DNA of 64,000 nucleotides from Adiantum capillus-veneris (taxonomy: Eukaryota > Streptophyta > Polypodiopsida > Polypodiales > Pteridaceae). A program made the translations under genes and the position numbers. Below the pieces are notes generated by a model. It ran no database searches and was not told the origin of the DNA. It worked only from the letters and a program-made list of their open reading frames with translations. The stretch covers positions 87,657,721-87,721,720 of the forward strand of contig CM043956.1 in the NCBI GenBank assembly GCA_014529385.2, given 5' to 3'. Shown piece by piece: positions 11,048-20,991 of the stretch (its first letter is position 1; each line of letters starts with the position of its first letter).

Positions 11048-11970
11048 TGTAAGAAGCTTGACACACCCCACACTGACTACTCGAAAGATTATCATTTTTT
11101 GTAATTATTCATTTATTGAGGAAACCCGATTTTTCACCTTGTAAATATTGGGGCTTAATAGAAGTTTCCAGATTGTATCCTAGTTCTCGTAGTTAGATTG
11201 AGTAGTTGGTTAATTTGGAACTTTAGGGTTTGAGAATTGTAAGGTATATATACCACTTTTTGACCTAATGAAAGACCTTTTGTCATTTTGAAAAAAATAA
11301 TGTCTGTGAGTAAGCGTACTGTGTACGAGAGACAATGAGATCTTCTTCTTGACGCTATGTGTGCACCGGTGGTCAAAATCGAGTGCGGAGAAGTGCAACG
11401 TGTTGCCCCCGACGAGAGCTACACGCCAATACCTACATTGAGCGTGTACGGTCCGGTTTTGTGATCTCCTTCTACGAGCTTCATCTGGTTATTTGGTGAG
11501 CATACATTGTCCGATTTTGCATTGTAGCATATCCACACATTCACATCGAGTAGAGCTACACATTAGGCACTTTAGATTTTGGAAACCGAGACCTGCAAAT
11601 TTCGGCCAGACGTCCTACGTGATTTTGCACCGGGTGTTTTGGGTTGGAGTTTTGGTTCATAGACCTTCGGGAGAGCGATCTATTGGAGTGAGTAGGGTCT
11701 CCTTCAAGTTCTGTGGTGTTTCGAGATTGTTTGATGGGTGTTAGGCTCTAGAAAGCGTTGTAGGAAGTTTCCTCTTATGCACTCTTGAAGGCTGTGACTT
11801 AGACATTGGGTAGAGACCTCTGTAGAAATTAGTTAGGAGTCGGTTGAGTGTAGGTTGACACCTTATACTTGCTTCCACGCGCTTGCGGGTCGAGCTTCGT
11901 CCTTAGCTGACAAATCTTGTTAGGTGAGTTCTCGCTGTGCTGACGTCCATCGCGGCGTATCCGTCTAACA
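11048..11970 (+). repeat. 3' LTR of the first element (923 bp)
   Basis: The repeat begins TGTAAGAAGCTTGACACACC and ends CGTCTAACA, with TGT...ACA ends. It is matched by an inverted copy at 12211-13140. A TATA-like box lies at about 11245-11251 (GGTATATATACC), also present in the inverted copy as GGTATAAATACC. A half-site of the element palindrome, AGACGTCCTACGTG, lies at 11608-11621; in the inverted copy the same place reads CACGTAGGATGTCT (12561-12574). Confidence 0.9.
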
Positions 11971-12210
11971 AACTCCTACTCTAGAACTCAACTAATATCT
12001 AAAACTATCTCAGTCTACCTAAATCTACCTAAGTCGAAGAACCTAGTCCAGACACACGCTCCCTAGACTCCCTCTAAGACCTAGAGAGTTGTCTACCCTC
12101 TGATGCTATCTAAATGTAAAACGAGACTTTTGGCAAGCCAAAAAATCCCTATCCTCAAGGACTAGTCTCGGTCACCTACCTAAGGTTTTTGTTCTCGGCA
12201 GCGGTGCCAA
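11971..12210 (-). mobile_element. Truncated 5' leader of an oppositely oriented sister element, with primer-binding site
   Basis: On the minus strand this 240-bp stretch directly follows the LTR at 12211-13140. It starts with TTGGCACCGCTGCCGAGAAC (12191-12210), close to the known primer-binding site complementary to plant tRNA-Asp. The stretch stops exactly at the end of the 3' LTR at 11970, as expected if the first element inserted into this leader. The remainder of this sister element should then lie left of the window. Confidence 0.75.
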
Positions 12211-13140
12211 TGTTGGACGGATACGCCGCGACGGACATCAGCATAGCGAGAACTCACCTAACAAGATTTGTTAGCTAAGGACAAATCTTGACCCATAGGC
12301 GGGTGGAAGCAAGCATAGGGTGTCAACCTACACTCGACCGACTCCTAACTAATTCCTACAGAGGTCTCTACCCAATGTCTAAGTCACAACCTTCAGGAGT
12401 GCACAAGAGGAAACTTCCTACAACGCTTTTCTAGAGCCGAACACCCATCAAACAATCTCGAAACACCACAGAACTTGAAGGAGACCCTACTAACACCAAT
12501 AGGTAGCTCTCCCTAAGGTCTATGAACCAAAACCTTAACCCAAAACAGCCGGTGCAAAATCACGTAGGATGTCTGGCTGAAATTTGCAGGTCTTCGTTTC
12601 CAAAATCTAAAGTGCCTAATGTGTATCTCTACTCAATGTGAACGTGTGGATATGCTGCAATGCAAAATCGTACAATGTATGCTCACCGAATCACCATATG
12701 AAGCTCGTAGATGGAGCTCGCAAAAACGAACCGTACGCACGCAATGTAGGTATCGGCACGTAGCTCTCATTGGGGGCAACACACTGCACTTCTTTGCACT
12801 TGATTCCGACCATCGATGCATGCGTAGCGTCAAGATGAATCTCACACACTCTCTCGTACACAGTACGCTCACTCTCAGAATTCAAAAACTTTTTTCAAAT
12901 GACAAAGGTCCTTCATTAAGGTCAAAAAGTGGTATAAATACCTTACAATTCTCAAACCCTAAAGTTCCAAATTAACCATCTACTCAATCTAAATGTCAAA
13001 ACTGGGATACACTCTGGAAACTTCTGTAAGCCCCAATATTTACAAGGTGAAATGTCTGGTTTTCTCAATAAATGAATAATTACAAAAAATGATGATCTCT
13101 TTAGCAGTTAATTTCCGTAGGGTGTGTCCATCTTCTAACA
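12211..13140 (-). repeat. Inverted 5' LTR of the sister element (930 bp)
   Basis: Read on the minus strand it runs TGTTAGAAGATGGACACACC to GTCCAACA and aligns along its length with the LTR at 11048-11970. The two LTRs are head to head, about 240 bp apart. The right flank GTCCT (13141-13145) would be one copy of its target duplication, the other lying outside the window. Confidence 0.9.
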
Positions 13141-13149
13141 GTCCTTTCT

Positions 13150-13500
13150 TTTAAAATTCTTAAGCCAATCGATGAGATGGCTTATTAGTTAAAATTGCCC
13201 AACCATTGGCTCATTCACAATGCTAACCATGTGAGCCTACTCAAGACTTACAAAGAAGAGCCACCAAAAAAACCAATAGTGAAGGACCCGCCAGAGATCG
13301 AAGATCAAGAAGAGGTGTTGCAGCCCGAATTGATTCTTCGACACAAAGACAAGATACTAAGAAATGGTAACATTACCCAATGATATCTTGTTAAGTTTAA
13401 GAAGTATAAAGATGGCTAGATGGATGCAAGGAACCTAGCTTAAGGATAACATGAACCTTGTCAATGCTTACAATGCTACACTAGAGTAAGCAAATGAATA
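13150..13500 (+). pseudogene. Chromovirus integrase C-terminus and chromodomain remnant
   Basis: The reading frame includes LPNHWLIHNANHVSLLKTYK, the conserved end of the Ty3/gypsy integrase, followed by PPEIEDQEEVLQPELILRHK and a chromodomain-like start with YLVKFKKYKDG. Two in-frame stops (near 13381 and 13420) disable it. In intact chromoviruses this part targets integration to particular chromatin. Everything upstream in pol is missing, replaced by the inverted element, so this is the 3' stump of an older element. Confidence 0.8.
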
Positions 13501-14648
13501 CATTTTAAATGAACAATATTTTTGTCTTATAAACTCATTTTCTTTCTTTTATTGTGCAAAAAATTTAAGAAGTATGCATGCTTAGGATCATGTTTGTGGT
13601 GACAACGTCTCCCACACACCAAGTGGAACTTGTCACTCTACTTTGGAAGTATGATATGGACTAAAGAGCAAAAATGCTTGCGGAAACTAAGTCTCCCGAG
13701 CACCAAACGGATTAGTCATCCATTCTGGAATGATGTCGTACGGTAAAAAAAGGATCCTCTACCCGCTAAGAAACATGGACTAATGACTAGGTTTTATCTT
13801 CTCTATCTCATAGGATGACTATAATTTCAAGAGAGAGGTAATGTTATAAAATATAATATCTAACTTTACCAAATGATATTCTCATATACAACTGATCATT
13901 TAATATGGGAAGATAAAAGGGGAACAAGAGTTAGGATATAGATATGTGCTTCTAGACCTATCTCAATAGGGGACCAAAAGGAGAAATGGTTGCATCTCAA
14001 TAGGAGTCCAAAAGGAGACGGTCTACCAAAGAGCAATGTGCAATAAGTGCTTCTAGATTTACCTCAACAAGGGACCAAGAGGAGAGATGATTACATCTCA
14101 ATAGGGGTCCAAATGGCGGTAGTCTATCAAAGAGCAACGTGCATCTAATGGAGCTTATAAGACCTTAGGGTTAGCTTCATTAAAGACCTCCAAAAGTTAG
14201 TGTTAAAAAGTCCTTTGACCTTAGGCAAGCTAGGACTGACCTTGAGGTGTGAATTCTACCCAAGCATGAGGTGCTTGTTGGCTTGCTAACTAAAGTGCTT
14301 AAAGTGTTTGTGGAACCTTGCCCAAGCTTGAGGTGATTCTCATGCTTAAATGACTAAGGTTATTGAAGTGTTCAACTCAAAGATAAACTCTCAAGAGGCA
14401 TAAACTGTTTCCATGCTTAATTGACTAAGTGCTTGAAGTGTTCAATTCAAACCACATGACTTAAGAAGCATAAAAGACACATGTCAAAATCTTCCACACA
14501 TGTGGCCCTCATGATGTGCTTGAATCCTATTGGATAGGCTTTAAAGAGGTCCAATGAGAATTTAGATGCATAAAAAATAAATAATTAAGCCCTTTCTCTC
14601 AAAGAGGAAAGAGAGGACACATGTCCAAATGATATAATTAAATAATAC

Positions 14649-14698
<50 letters not shown>

Positions 14699-14713
14699 AT
14701 GAGAGGGGGTTTA

Positions 14714-14766
<53 letters not shown>

Positions 14767-15769
14767 TCTCTCTCTCATAGTGTGAAGTGAAAAGTGCAAG
14801 AGATCCATCTCCTTCTCCAAGCTTGTTGAGAAGTTGAGAGCCTACACCAACACTCTTGGCTATGGAATGCATATCTAACCAAGATCCATGCTTCAATGCT
14901 TAAGCTTACCATCTTCTTCATCTTCATTACTATGCTATTATGCTATGCTAAGAAATAAGAGTGATGATAAGTGAGGAACTATTTCTTTCTCCTATGAATG
15001 ATTCTTCTTCCTCTTCCGTACCCTCATTCCCCGCTAGCTCTCTCCACCTTCGAAGGTGTTTGAGGCCTTGGGACTGAGGCTTGGGGTAGTTAATAATTTT
15101 TGCAAAGTTTATGTTATGCTCATGATGCATGAAGCTTTCCATCTTCATAGCATCACCAAGGTCCCAAGGAACACAAAGATTGTATTCTCTCTTGATGGGA
15201 GAATCTATAATACAAACGCCTTTTGGAGGGGGAACCGGCTCCAAGTAAATCTCGTCCTCAACTATTGTCATGTTCTCTAATACTCTCTCTGGCAAAAGTA
15301 TTGTTCATGCCAAGTTAATTAAGTGCTTACCATCAATTAAGTTCACCCTCTAGGTTCTGAAAGTAATCTCATAAAAATGCTAACTCTAATTCTCTTAATT
15401 CCGCTATTCTCAAAGTTCATAGGCCATTTGCATTACATGTAGTAGATCTACAAGAGTGTAGAATCTGCATCCTGTAACGTGTAGCCTATAAATGAGGATC
15501 TGCAACCTATTTTCTCCAGAAATAGCACGTTTACCTGCAACTTATAGCCAAAAATGCCCTAAATGTAGAAATCACAGAATCTGCACCTAGTCGAGATAGG
15601 TTGAAAATAGCCTGCAAAATACCTTGTGTAGCTCAAACGCGGTCCGAAATGACCTCATAATAAAATTTTGAGAAAAACAAGCTTTATGAGCTCACCCCGG
15701 GTATATGATGCTCTGATTCGGAGATTGTATCCCTAGCGTGCTACTATGCTGTCTCAAGAGCTTCACCGG
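13501..15769 (+). other. Non-coding remnant, probably chromovirus 3' LTR region with short repeats
   Basis: No gene is visible. A purine run GAGAGAGG followed by TAATGTTATAAAATA near 13831-13852 may be a polypurine tract and LTR start at 13842, but I could not find a matching LTR end. Between 13940 and 14150 there is a two-copy repeat of about 100 bp (GTGCTTCTAGA at 13946 and 14046), and 14255-14470 has short repeats built on AAGTGTTCAA. The rest holds microsatellites and AT-rich sequence. Confidence 0.4.
14651..14762. repeat. Compound microsatellite (GA)n ... (CT)n(CA)n
   Basis: A pure GA run covers about 14651-14697, then a short spacer, a CT run (14714-14734) and a CA run (to about 14762). 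Confidence 0.95.
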
Positions 15770-15781
15770 GCTCTGATACCA
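15770..15781 (-). other. Copia-type primer-binding site (initiator tRNA-Met)
   Basis: The minus strand reads TGGTATCAGAGC two bases after the LTR end at 15784, the standard primer site of plant Ty1/copia elements. Confidence 0.85.
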
Positions 15782-15783
15782 GT

Positions 15784-15986
15784 TGAAGTGCGGTGCGGGA
15801 ATCGTGCAAGTGTGGAACGTGATGACGGTGAAGAGAAGAAGAAGACGCACAGCAATGTAGTGGACTCACTCATAATTGTGAGCTAGGGTTTGAGTCCTTA
15901 TTGTTTTGTATAGTATGAATGGTCAGTGTTAGTGTTTGGCCGCCCACTTACTTGTGGTTAGCACATTGGGCTTTACCACCCCAACA
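15784..15986 (-). repeat. Copia-type 5' LTR (203 bp) inserted in a copia gag
   Basis: On the minus strand it runs TGTTGGGGTGGTAAAGCCC to GCACTTCA. It is followed on the minus strand by the initiator-Met primer site and then non-coding sequence. It interrupts the copia gag frame that continues at 15987. I did not find its partner LTR, so this may be a truncated or small terminal-repeat element. Confidence 0.65.
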
Positions 15987-16782
15987 TTGTCTGCAACTGT
16001 TTAGGCTTATTTTGCAAAGATGAGGCAACTACCTTGTCTTTACCCTTGTTACTCGTAGCAACACCAAAGGCCTGCTCTTGTGCACACATATTTGACCTAT
16101 TTCACCGAGAATGATCCTCTTGCAACAAAACAGAAATCAGCTCATCAAACAAAATGATGTTGGGATTCCCCTTCATCAAAAGTCGCAGAGTCGATGCAAA
16201 TTGTTGATAGGAATCTGGAAGGCCATCCAAAATAGTATGCACAAGTGAACTATCTGCAATAATCTCATCAGCAGAAGCTAACTCCTCTTTGAGATCCTTA
16301 ATCCTGGTCAAGTACTCATCCATGGATTCACCTTCATTCATGATCTCACTTTTAAGCTGCTTGCACAAATATGCAATACGAGCCTCATTTGGGCCCAAAT
16401 ATAGACCACTAAGTACATCCCAAGCTGCCTTTGTAGTCTTACATGATGTAGATGTGCAACCAGATTGCGCCTGACAGACAAGGCAATAAGTGAATGGGCT
16501 TGCACATCTCTCTGTCCCACTTAATTTGCTCAAGAGTAAGAGCAACAAATTTTGCAGCACCTATAGATATAAGTAACTTGTACATGTGGAGTCATCCACA
16601 ATACCAACATCTCCTGTAACATTGCTAGTAGAACTTGGACGGAGCTCAAAACCCTGCACAATGTTCCAAAACCCTTTTGCAACTAGAACATGGTGCATCA
16701 TATATGAGCACATGGGATAGTTGGAGCCATCCAACTTATCCTCAGGGGACAACATCTTTGAGATCTCATTGTTGTCAGCCAT
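15987..16782 (-). pseudogene. Ty1/copia gag (UBN2-type) remnant
   Basis: Starting at 16782 the minus strand reads MADNNEISKMLSPEDKLDGS, a typical copia gag start, then KTTKAAWDVLSGLYLG and MDEYLTRIKDLKEELASADE, the conserved gag_pre-integrase helices (UBN2 family). The frame is broken by a stop and a frame change near 16560. It continues to 15987 with residues typical of the gag tail and is cut there by another LTR. In a living element this protein forms the virus-like particle. Upstream at 17124-17135 is its primer-binding site, so the order LTR, primer site, leader, gag is intact; protease, integrase and RT are missing. Confidence 0.85.
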
Positions 16783-17123
16783 AATCAGACACTAACATAG
16801 ATACGAAAGACCCGTTTATAGGAAAAGTGGCACAAAAACTACCAGTGTGCAATAGCGCAAACCCAAAAAGACACTATAGCACCTATTCTGTAGAAATGAG
16901 CTGTGACAAAAATTGTGCACAAAAGGATGAAATAGCTTGTAGAAAACTTCAGAAGCGAAAATGGAGTCTAAGCCCGAAACAACCTCAAAATGGATTTCTG
17001 AGAATGGAGGTGGTACATGAAATTTGCACTATATGAAAATTTTTACGCACTTGTGAAACCTCGTTGAAATCAAAGAAATTGACATGGAGGGCGCTAGCGC
17101 TACTGCAAAAGAGGCTATGTCCT

Positions 17124-17135
17124 GCTCTGATACCA
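17124..17135 (-). other. Copia primer-binding site (initiator tRNA-Met)
   Basis: The minus strand reads TGGTATCAGAGC one base after the LTR end at 17137 and about 340 bases before the gag start. Confidence 0.9.
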
Positions 17136-17136
17136 T

Positions 17137-17158
17137 TGTTAGGTTTAGGGTTGCAAGG

Positions 17159-17199
<41 letters not shown>

Positions 17200-17392
17200 G
17201 CACAAAGAAAGATAAAGAAGCTCAAGAGCACACAACAAGATGATAGATTAGTCTGCAAGTACAAAGATAAGAAGCCCTAGAGTGTTAGGCGTATATACAA
17301 TGCACGGGGAGAAAAAACCTCCCTGTGAGGGAAAAAAGTTCCCCGGTGGTCCTAGGGGTGTTCACCTACATCACTACCAAAATATGGTAACA
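17137..17392 (-). repeat. Copia 5' LTR (256 bp) containing a CA microsatellite
   Basis: On the minus strand it runs TGTTACCATATTTTGG to AACCTAACA. A (CA)16 run sits at 17161-17193. The right edge cuts the minus-strand Ty3 integrase frame exactly, so this element inserted into that older element; TAATT (17393-17397) is the candidate target duplication on this side. Confidence 0.8.
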
Positions 17393-18510
17393 TAATTCAC
17401 AATTTCGGCTTGCCCATCCTTTTGAGGATGATAGGCTAAAGAGAAATTGAGATGTGTGCCCATGTTTTCAAATATCCCTTTCTAGAGTAGACTTTTCAGC
17501 CTTGCATCTCTATCTAAGACTATTGAAACAAGCATACCATGATACTTAAAAATTTGTGAAATGAACAAAGTGGCCATATGATGCGATTTAATAGTCGTTT
17601 TAATAGGTATGAAATGTGCCTGTTTACTAAATTGATCCACTCTTGTCCATATGCTCGCATGTTTATGTATGGATTTTGGTAAACCAAGTATTAAATCTAT
17701 TGAAATACTCTCCCATGGAGCTAATGGAATTGACAATAATTGCACCAATCTAGGGGCCTTTCCATGACAAACAATGCATTGCTCTACATATTCATGGATG
17801 TCATGTTGCATTGAGCGCGAATAGAAATAAGTATCTGTTGCTTGGGTTGTGGCTTGAATTCCATGATGTCGTGTGTAGGTGGATTATGTGATTCGTACAT
17901 AACTTGGTCATGTAGATTCCCTGTTATGCATAGGCATGATCCATGCAATAAGAATCCATCGTTTAGTGAGAAGAGTTCATGAACCTTTCCACTCTCTAAA
18001 TAGGTGACAATAGAAGTATAGTCTCCATCCTTAGCATACTTTCCAATCATGATTGTATGTTATGTAGGTGACATTAACCCACCCTATGCCATCAAGAGAG
18101 TGCATCTGATACAACATTTTGCTTCTCTACAATATGAGCTATAGGAAAATTAAATTGAGAAAGAAAATTATCCCACCTCATTTGCTTATCTGAAACCTTG
18201 GTCTGAGTCATGAAGTACTTAATGCTTTGATGTCCGCTCTTATGATAAACAATGTTCCCATCGAATAGTGCTTCCAAGATTCCAATGCATGAATAACTTC
18301 AAGCAATTATTTTTTGCCTTCCTTAGAAATAATATGACCTAAATATTGTATCTCTTTAAAAAAGAAATCATTTTTCTTGCCATTGATGTAGAGCTTATTA
18401 GCACGCACTTCTTGTAAAACTGCCTTTTAGTGCTCTTGGTGCTCTTCTTGTGTCTTTAAGTAAACAATTATGTCATCAAAGAGAACTCCTATATATATGC
18501 TCTATGCTTA
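17393..18510 (-). pseudogene. Ty3/gypsy pol remnant: RT end, RNase H, integrase
   Basis: Read right to left, the minus strand has the RT catalytic segment FDDIIVYLKT (near 18470) and YLGHIISKEG, then an RNase H end with RWDNFLSQFNFPIAHIVEKQ, then the integrase zinc finger CIVCHGKAP, the core SISIDLILGLPKS with its first Asp, VLDRDARL with the second, and HPQKDGQAE with the catalytic Glu near 17405. Several stops and frame changes separate the pieces. The frame is cut at 17392 by the copia LTR. The family copies RNA to DNA and integrates it. The left continuation of integrase is not found in the window. Confidence 0.85.
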
Positions 18511-18580
18511 CTAACAAGTAGATGTGCGAGACAAAGGTCCAGGTCTCGTTTGAGTAGAGACAATTTGAGATCACATTCTG

Positions 18581-19236
18581 GTGGAGGAGGTTCCAGAGGA
18601 GGCTAGGAGTGGGTCTGGAGAAGCTGCAGGTGGTGGTGGATTTGGAGGAGGAGGTGGTTGTTGTGGGGATAGTGCTAGAGATGCGTCATCACCAACTTCT
18701 ACTCCTAGACAGAGTCTTTTAGATGCTGGTATACCTCTAGGCACTCCACACATTCCTTGGGGCACGACCATGATGATTCTAAGGTATATCATAAACGATA
18801 TGGAGCCCCAGTGATGGATGCGGCCAGAAAGGCCATGAGATACCGGATAAAACAGCTTTGCACTGTGCAGTTTGGTCACTCCATCATGGTGACGTGGAGT
18901 GAGGAGGACATGGATCGCAAAAAATTCATTACAAAGGCCATCCATCGCAAGTATCGGCTTGTTGCACGTGGACATCGTGTTGGTACAACAGATTGGATTC
19001 ATTACACATTATGTGAGACAATGTCGCATCGACATTCTGAGGCTTGCAATGCCTATAGAGAGGGCAGAGCAAAGCGCGTATGGTTAGATCAAGATGCTAA
19101 AGTGGGAGTCCATTTATTAGGAGCAGCAACAGACTATAGATCGATATCTTCAAGAGAGGGACACCGCTGCCACACATCTTTAGTCTGTGGGTGCATCACA
19201 TCTTGGCAACGGCGGTTACGATACAATGCACCATGA
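18581..19236 (+). pseudogene. Unrecognised reading frame with Gly-rich start; diverged relative at 52.8-53.2 kb
   Basis: A Gly-rich stretch (about 18600-18680) is followed, after a frame change near 18770, by a 159-residue frame starting MGHDHDDSKVYHKRYG and containing MVTWSEEDMDRKKFITKAIH and CETMSHRHSEACNAYREG. A clear relative lies on the minus strand at 52839-53210. The similarity between the copies, including synonymous changes, suggests both derive from a real protein. I do not recognise it; a DNA-transposon protein or a captured host gene are both possible. Confidence 0.4.
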
Positions 19237-19744
19237 GTTTGTACGTATGCCTTAATTGAATGCATTTTTTCATTATACTTGTAATTTTCAATTATGATAT
19301 TGTTGTTTGTTCTTTGAAAGTTAAGAACTCACATGTACTTGGTTTTTTCGAGTCTGATTTCAAGATGCAAAATCGTGCTCACTCCTACCCGATCATCTAA
19401 TAGAGAATAACACACTTATGAGAAGTTGAGAATGGGTGGAATAAGTTGTCCACTCAGATAGTCAAAGTGTAGCTAGTTAGTTTATAATAATATATACCAA
19501 GATCATGTCCATATTCACCTTTTAGAAACGTGCACACGGTAATCATCCAGAAGACTATATAACTATCAACTCCATTATGTATAGTATGGACTAGATGCTA
19601 CGACATCCCCACTAACGCAAAGTGTAATTTTTAGTAATGTTTAACATCTGGATTTTTAATCTTTGGGACAAAGTATGTTTTGTTGAAACATTCGTGTATG
19701 AAATTATGGGCATGTTAAAGTATGTTCAAGCAAACATACGCATA

Positions 19745-20560
19745 TGTTAAAAAAGACGACGCTCACCTTTATCTTCCAATTCACATAGCTGAAGACAAAC
19801 ATCTTAAGGTCGACTCTCCTCTTTGAGAAAAATCACCAGGATTGGGAATTCTCATCCATATGGAAGCTCTTTTGAGATCCTGGTGCTGATGATTTGGGTT
19901 CAGTTGCCTTGCTGCCTCCAATTTCCTCCCCATCATTTGTTTTGTGCTCAGCTAGTTCCTTTTCCCCACCTTTTATATCCCGCCCAACTTTAGTTGCTTG
20001 CATGCGACAGTCTAGTTGAGAAACCCCATGAGAATCAGGCTGATAAGATGCTTCCTTTAACAAAGAAAACAAAATGGGGCAGTCCAACTTGATCCTCTTG
20101 GGTTGATCTAAAAGAAATCTGCAGTGCTCCATGTCTTCCTCAAACTGTTGAAGCTCTGACAGAGTTTCATGAGAGGGCCTTGTGAGAAGCACAAGATTTT
20201 TGAAGAGGGCAGTATGAAGATGCCTTGCTGCTAGTTCACCCTTAATGTCATGAGTTGCAGCAACTTTATATGCTGGCTACAGTAGCACGTCGAAGGCTGC
20301 GAGTCTTGCTTAGGGTCCATGTCAAGTGCCCCGAAGGGGTCGTCCAATGGCATCTTACATGTTGAAAACACTAGCGAGTAATTGCACTGGAACAGTGCAA
20401 CGTTATACTCACATGGAGGGAAGCCTAACGGATCTGTAACCCTAAAGATGCGCTTCTTGGTCGTTGCTGCCGTCCCTCCTCTTATAAGTACATCTTCAGA
20501 AGCCCAGGGCGAGCACTTCATGGTCGCCACTGGCGTGGTGGTGATTGCTAGTTCGGACTT
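19745..20560 (-). pseudogene. Left copy of an unidentified multi-exon gene (exons 1-2)
   Basis: On the minus strand exon 1 reads from MKCSPWASEDVLIRGG (near 20522) through FRVTDPLGFPPCEYN to a GTAAGATG donor near 20353. Exon 2 starts near 20270 and includes VAATHDIKGELAARHLHTAL, RFLLDQPKRIKLDCPILFSL and KSFHMDENSQ. It reaches an AAG/GTGAGC donor near 19757, shared with the copy at 26066-26812. A frameshift near 19850 shortens the frame at its end. I do not recognise the protein: an acidic, Glu/Ser-rich tail follows a leucine-rich helical part. Conserved splice signals in both arms argue for a genomic rather than a processed copy. Confidence 0.5.
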
Positions 20561-20986
20561 CTCTCCTCTTGCCGCCGCTGCTAGGGTTCGCATGCTGGCT
20601 TTCTTCCTCTTGATGCAAGTTTTGTTGATCCTTCTCCTCTTAATGCAAGTTATGCTAATGATGTTCCTGGATTTCCTCCTAGGTTTTGTTGGTACCGTGC
20701 TTACCCTTCGCCCTATTCCACCGCCATTGTTCATCATTTCCGCTTTCCTTGGACGAATTTGTGAGATCTCACAGAAGGTTTTTGAGAGGGTTGTTCATTG
20801 CTACACGTGTGAAAGCTGCTACGAGGAACAAAGAGGTTCTCGATCAAGTAAGACGTGGCTCGGAAAATTTGGTGCAGTTTAACCAACCTAGGTGTTCTCC
20901 TTTGAGGCCCTTGCCCTGGGTTCAATACCCGCATTTACCCCCACTAAAGGTGTCATCGCCAGCTGGCGTTGTGCATCAAGAGGTGG

Positions 20987-20991
20987 CATAC
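20987..20991 (+). repeat. Target-site duplication CATAC, left of solo LTR
   Basis: CATAC directly precedes TGTTGCC and is repeated at 23129-23133. The empty site in the opposite arm (25588-25592) reads GATAC on the matching strand, one base different. Confidence 0.9.

Larger units (their letters stand above)
1..11970 (+). mobile_element. Ty3/gypsy-type LTR retrotransposon with gag-protease but no visible polymerase; 5' end outside the window
   Basis: The element ends at a clear 3' LTR (11048-11970, TGTAAGAAG...GTCTAACA) preceded by a purine tract, and contains a gag-like region (about 1358-3869) with a retropepsin-like DSGA motif. I find no reverse transcriptase, RNase H or integrase anywhere between 3870 and 11047; instead there is a second long coding region (7588-10806). 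That arrangement resembles non-autonomous gag-protease elements of plants, which depend on a relative for polymerase. The 5' LTR must lie left of base 1. Several frames are broken, so this copy is dead. A related inverted copy follows at 11971-13140 and supplies the family primer-binding site. Lineage beyond Ty3/gypsy is inference; the tRNA-Asp-like primer site suggests the Athila/Tat group. Confidence 0.75.

Noticed and set aside
14638-14896. Open frames rich in Arg-Glu and Ser-Leu repeats
   Set aside because: They are translations of the GA/CT/CA microsatellite.
16985-17238. Val-Cys repeat frames
   Set aside because: They come from the CA run inside the copia LTR.
20382-20882. 166-residue plus-strand frame
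   Set aside because: It is antisense to the left copy of the multi-exon gene and reads hydrophobic low-complexity sequence.
20905-20935. GGGTTCAATACCC as a tRNA B box or SINE
   Set aside because: It matches the B-box pattern but I could not find a convincing A box at the right distance or a SINE tail; it is also inside the duplicated arm.
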